Of a stretch of DNA of 14,629 bases, positions 13,057 to 14,629 are shown in pieces. The stretch covers positions 1-14,629 of the forward strand of contig JAISHN010000007.1 of NCBI GenBank assembly GCA_031262635.1, given 5' to 3'. How positions within the stretch are numbered: position 1 is the first letter of the stretch; the number at the start of each line of letters is the position of its first letter. A program made the translations under genes and the position numbers. The notes beneath the pieces were generated by a model, which was not told where the DNA came from, did no database searches, and saw only the letters and a list, made by a program, of their open reading frames with translations. The DNA is from Holosporaceae bacterium (GTDB taxonomy: Bacteria; Pseudomonadota; Alphaproteobacteria; UBA3830).

Positions 13057-13712
13057 TTCATATCTTCGAGATAATCCTGCATGGAATACAATTTTGGACT
13101 TTTTCCAACGATCCAACGAGCGCATTTTAACGCGCCGTCCGCGAAGATTTTGCGATTAAAGGCTCGATGGCAGATCGACAGCTCCTCGTTTTCTCCGGCA
13201 AAGTCGCAAATATGCTCGCCGAAGACTCCGCCTTCTCGCAGCGAGACAATCTGCGCTTTTTGCGACGCTTGTTCCGCTAAAAACAACGCCGTGCCGGACG
13301 GCGCGTCTTTTTTGCCGCGATGATGCTTATCTATAATACAGAAATCAAAGTCCGGCAGAACGCTCGCGCACTTTTTCGCCAAGACCGCCATGAGATTTAC
13401 GCCTAAACTAAAATTACTTGCGCGAAGTATCGGGATAGCTTGCGAAAACTCGCGCGTCCGTTCGAATTCTTCTTTAGAAAAACCCGTCGTTCCCGTTACG
13501 ACTGGAGTTTTTTGCCTTGCGGCGACGGACATCGCCTTTAACGCGGCCGCGGGAGTTGAGAAATCTATTAGCGCGTCGCTTTTTTCGACAATCTCTTCCA
13601 GCTCCTCGTCGGAAGTCGCTCTACGGCTTCCGCCGATCAGCTCGTCTTTCGGCGTTATCTCCGACAGGACTTTCCCCATTCTTCCCGAAATTCCAATTAT
13701 TCCTATTTTCAT
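13044..13712 (-). CDS. dapB: 4-hydroxy-tetrahydrodipicolinate reductase DapB, short form
   Basis: 222 residues. It reduces (dehydrated) 4-hydroxy-tetrahydrodipicolinate with NAD(P)H in the diaminopimelate/lysine pathway, needed for peptidoglycan. Visible: nucleotide-binding GISGRMG (7-13), DFSTPAAA, GTTG (74-77), SNFSLGVN (99-106), catalytic His130-His131 and Lys134 in KHHRGKKDAPSGTA, and the C-terminal HRAFNRKIFADGALKCARW. It is about 50 residues shorter than E. coli DapB (273): about 29 lost before the catalytic His, mainly between GRMG and the IDFS strand, and about 22 after. All catalytic residues remain, so it is likely active. No clear ribosome binding site is seen before the ATG. It overlaps nth by 13 bases. 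Confidence 0.94.
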   Translation of the reverse strand: MKIGIIGISGRMGKVLSEITPKDELIGGSRRATSDEELEEIVEKSDALIDFSTPAAALKAMSVAARQKTPVVTGTTGFSKEEFERTREFSQAIPILRASNFSLGVNLMAVLAKKCASVLPDFDFCIIDKHHRGKKDAPSGTALFLAEQASQKAQIVSLREGGVFGEHICDFAGENEELSICHRAFNRKIFADGALKCARWIVGKSPKLYSMQDYLEDMKCLG

Positions 13713-13803
13713 ATTGATTAGGATAGATAATTTCTAAGGATAAGTCATGTGAAATCGCCGGGTCGCTTTAGGAAAAATTTTGTTCGTCGTCCCTTTCCGT
13801 CAT

Positions 13804-14629
13804 TGTTGTAGAAGTCAACTAATTCGCTACATTTTTGGGGATGTTATTAATAGAGCTATGAGGCCTATGTTCGTTGTAATAAACCAAGAACCCCGGCAGC
13901 TCGTTTTTCAGATTCTCCAGGTTTTCGTATAACGCTCCCTCGACAAACTCCTCGTTCAGCGTCTTCCAAAACCTCTCGTTTTTCCCGTTCGTCTCAGGCC
14001 TGTACGGCTTCGTATACCCGCGTTCCATCCTCATTTCTCCGAGCAAAACCTCGAACGGATGGCTCTCTTTGTTCTTCGCGAAACGACCGCTTCCGAACTC
14101 CGCTTCGTCGTCCATCGTCGCCGCGTCGATCTCCACTCCGTACCTGTGTTTCAGCATGTTGAACGCCTTCAGCGTCGCAAACATCACCGTCGGCGCCTTC
14201 TTGTCTTTCAATACTTCAACCCACGCGAGCCTGCCGTAGTCGTCGATTACTCCCAGCAGGTAGTATTTGCCGCCGTCCATCGTCAAACCTCTAGATAAAT
14301 CGTGGCAATCGATATGCGCCAATTCTCCGATTCTGCTCATGATTATCTTCCTCTTCTCCTGCTTCTGACTCTGGTTCAGCCTGTTCAGCCCATGCCTTCT
14401 GCAGATATTGTAGATTGTCGTCGCCGACGGAGCAAGGAGATCCTTGGAGCGCAGTATCTCCTTTATCTCGTAACGGTTGTTGCCCAACTCTCTCAAACGA
14501 ATGATCTCCGCCTCTATCGACAAATCCGTCCGCCTCGTCTTGAACTTCGGACCCCGCTTTTGCGGCAATAGCGAACTCTCCTCCGGGTTGCGCTTATACC
14601 GATGATAGATCTTCATGAAATTCTGATGC
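13804..14629 (-). mobile_element. IS481-family insertion sequence, one end only
   Basis: The transposase frame runs to the right window edge, so only the 3' end of the element is present. A plausible terminus is the TGTTGTAGAAGTC at 13804-13816, just outside the transposase stop; IS481-family ends commonly begin with TGT. The other inverted repeat and any target duplication lie outside the window, so the boundary is a guess. Confidence 0.6.
13819..14629 (-). CDS. IS481-family transposase (DDE/rve integrase core), N-terminus outside window
   Basis: Open to the window edge; the first internal ATG is at 14616, and codons before it continue the frame (HQNF), so the helix-turn-helix start is cut off. 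Counting from that ATG, a second DNA-binding part (30-80, ending TIYNICRRHGL) is followed by the integrase core: HIDCHDL with Asp103, GVIDDYGRLAWVEVL, MDDEAEF with Asp169, and YRPETNGKNERFWKTL with Glu214, then YNEHRPHSSIN. The DDE triad is complete, but the usual D-N-G-x-E-F motif reads DDEAEF, an unusual change of the glycine. No frameshift is seen, so it may be active. It lies downstream of nothing in particular, 106 bases beyond the dapB start. Confidence 0.88.
   Translation of the reverse strand, partial: HQNFMKIYHRYKRNPEESSLLPQKRGPKFKTRRTDLSIEAEIIRLRELGNNRYEIKEILRSKDLLAPSATTIYNICRRHGLNRLNQSQKQEKRKIIMSRIGELAHIDCHDLSRGLTMDGGKYYLLGVIDDYGRLAWVEVLKDKKAPTVMFATLKAFNMLKHRYGVEIDAATMDDEAEFGSGRFAKNKESHPFEVLLGEMRMERGYTKPYRPETNGKNERFWKTLNEEFVEGALYENLENLKNELPGFLVYYNEHRPHSSINNIPKNVAN

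Noticed and set aside
13057..13125. Longer nth start at 13125
   Set aside because: The extra residues lie inside dapB and are not like the Nth family; the ATG at 13056 gives the normal length.
1..14629. CRISPR arrays, rRNA, phage or secretion genes
   Set aside because: No regularly spaced repeats of suitable length, no rRNA-like sequence and no such protein motifs were seen.

Overview
The window reads as chromosomal DNA of an alphaproteobacterium, probably a host-associated lineage with a somewhat reduced genome (Rickettsiales- or Holosporales-like). This is inferred from several points: an AddA helicase of alphaproteobacterial type; a PleD-like GGDEF protein; two TTAA-N7-TTAA sites that match the CtrA cell-cycle regulator box; a DUF2608 HAD-like secreted protein, a family I associate with intracellular bacteria; a type 2 IPP isomerase; a short DapB; and small palindromic repeats between genes. 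No marker here fixes the species.

Layout. 1-739 (+): an AT-rich Panacea-domain antitoxin overlapping a RelE/ParE-like toxin. 787-3261 (+): AddA lacking its C-terminal nuclease. 3390-4310 (+): a GGDEF diguanylate cyclase behind a degenerate receiver domain. 4542-5291 (+): a compact iscU-iscA pair for Fe-S assembly, without iscS. 5458-6477 (+): FMN-dependent IPP isomerase with a TTG start. 6552-7472 (+): a membrane-anchored GT2 glycosyltransferase preceded by a full CtrA-type box. 7499-10112 (-): MetI permease, a GDXG esterase/lipase and a MetQ binding protein, with no metN ATPase in the window. 10113-10645: a 533-base non-coding stretch with palindromes and repeats. 10646-11266 (-): RlmE rRNA methyltransferase. 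11362-11435 (+): tRNA-Gln(CUG). 11648-12436 (+): exported DUF2608 protein behind an AT-rich promoter with a second TTAA-N7-TTAA site. 12433-13712 (-): overlapping dapB-nth. 13804-14629 (-): one end of an IS481-family insertion sequence cut by the window edge.

Most genes are housekeeping: DNA repair (addA, nth), Fe-S supply (which would also serve the [4Fe-4S] cluster of Nth), isoprenoids, lysine/cell wall (dapB), ribosome modification and methionine uptake. The less ordinary signals are the toxin-antitoxin pair beside a nuclease-less AddA, the half-PleD protein together with CtrA-like boxes, a repeated leader element in front of both metI and the esterase, a MetQ without a lipobox next to an esterase that seems to have one, and a Cys-rich tail on IscA. 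I see no clear new multi-gene system; the best candidates for a second look are the PanAT pair and the regulatory sites.
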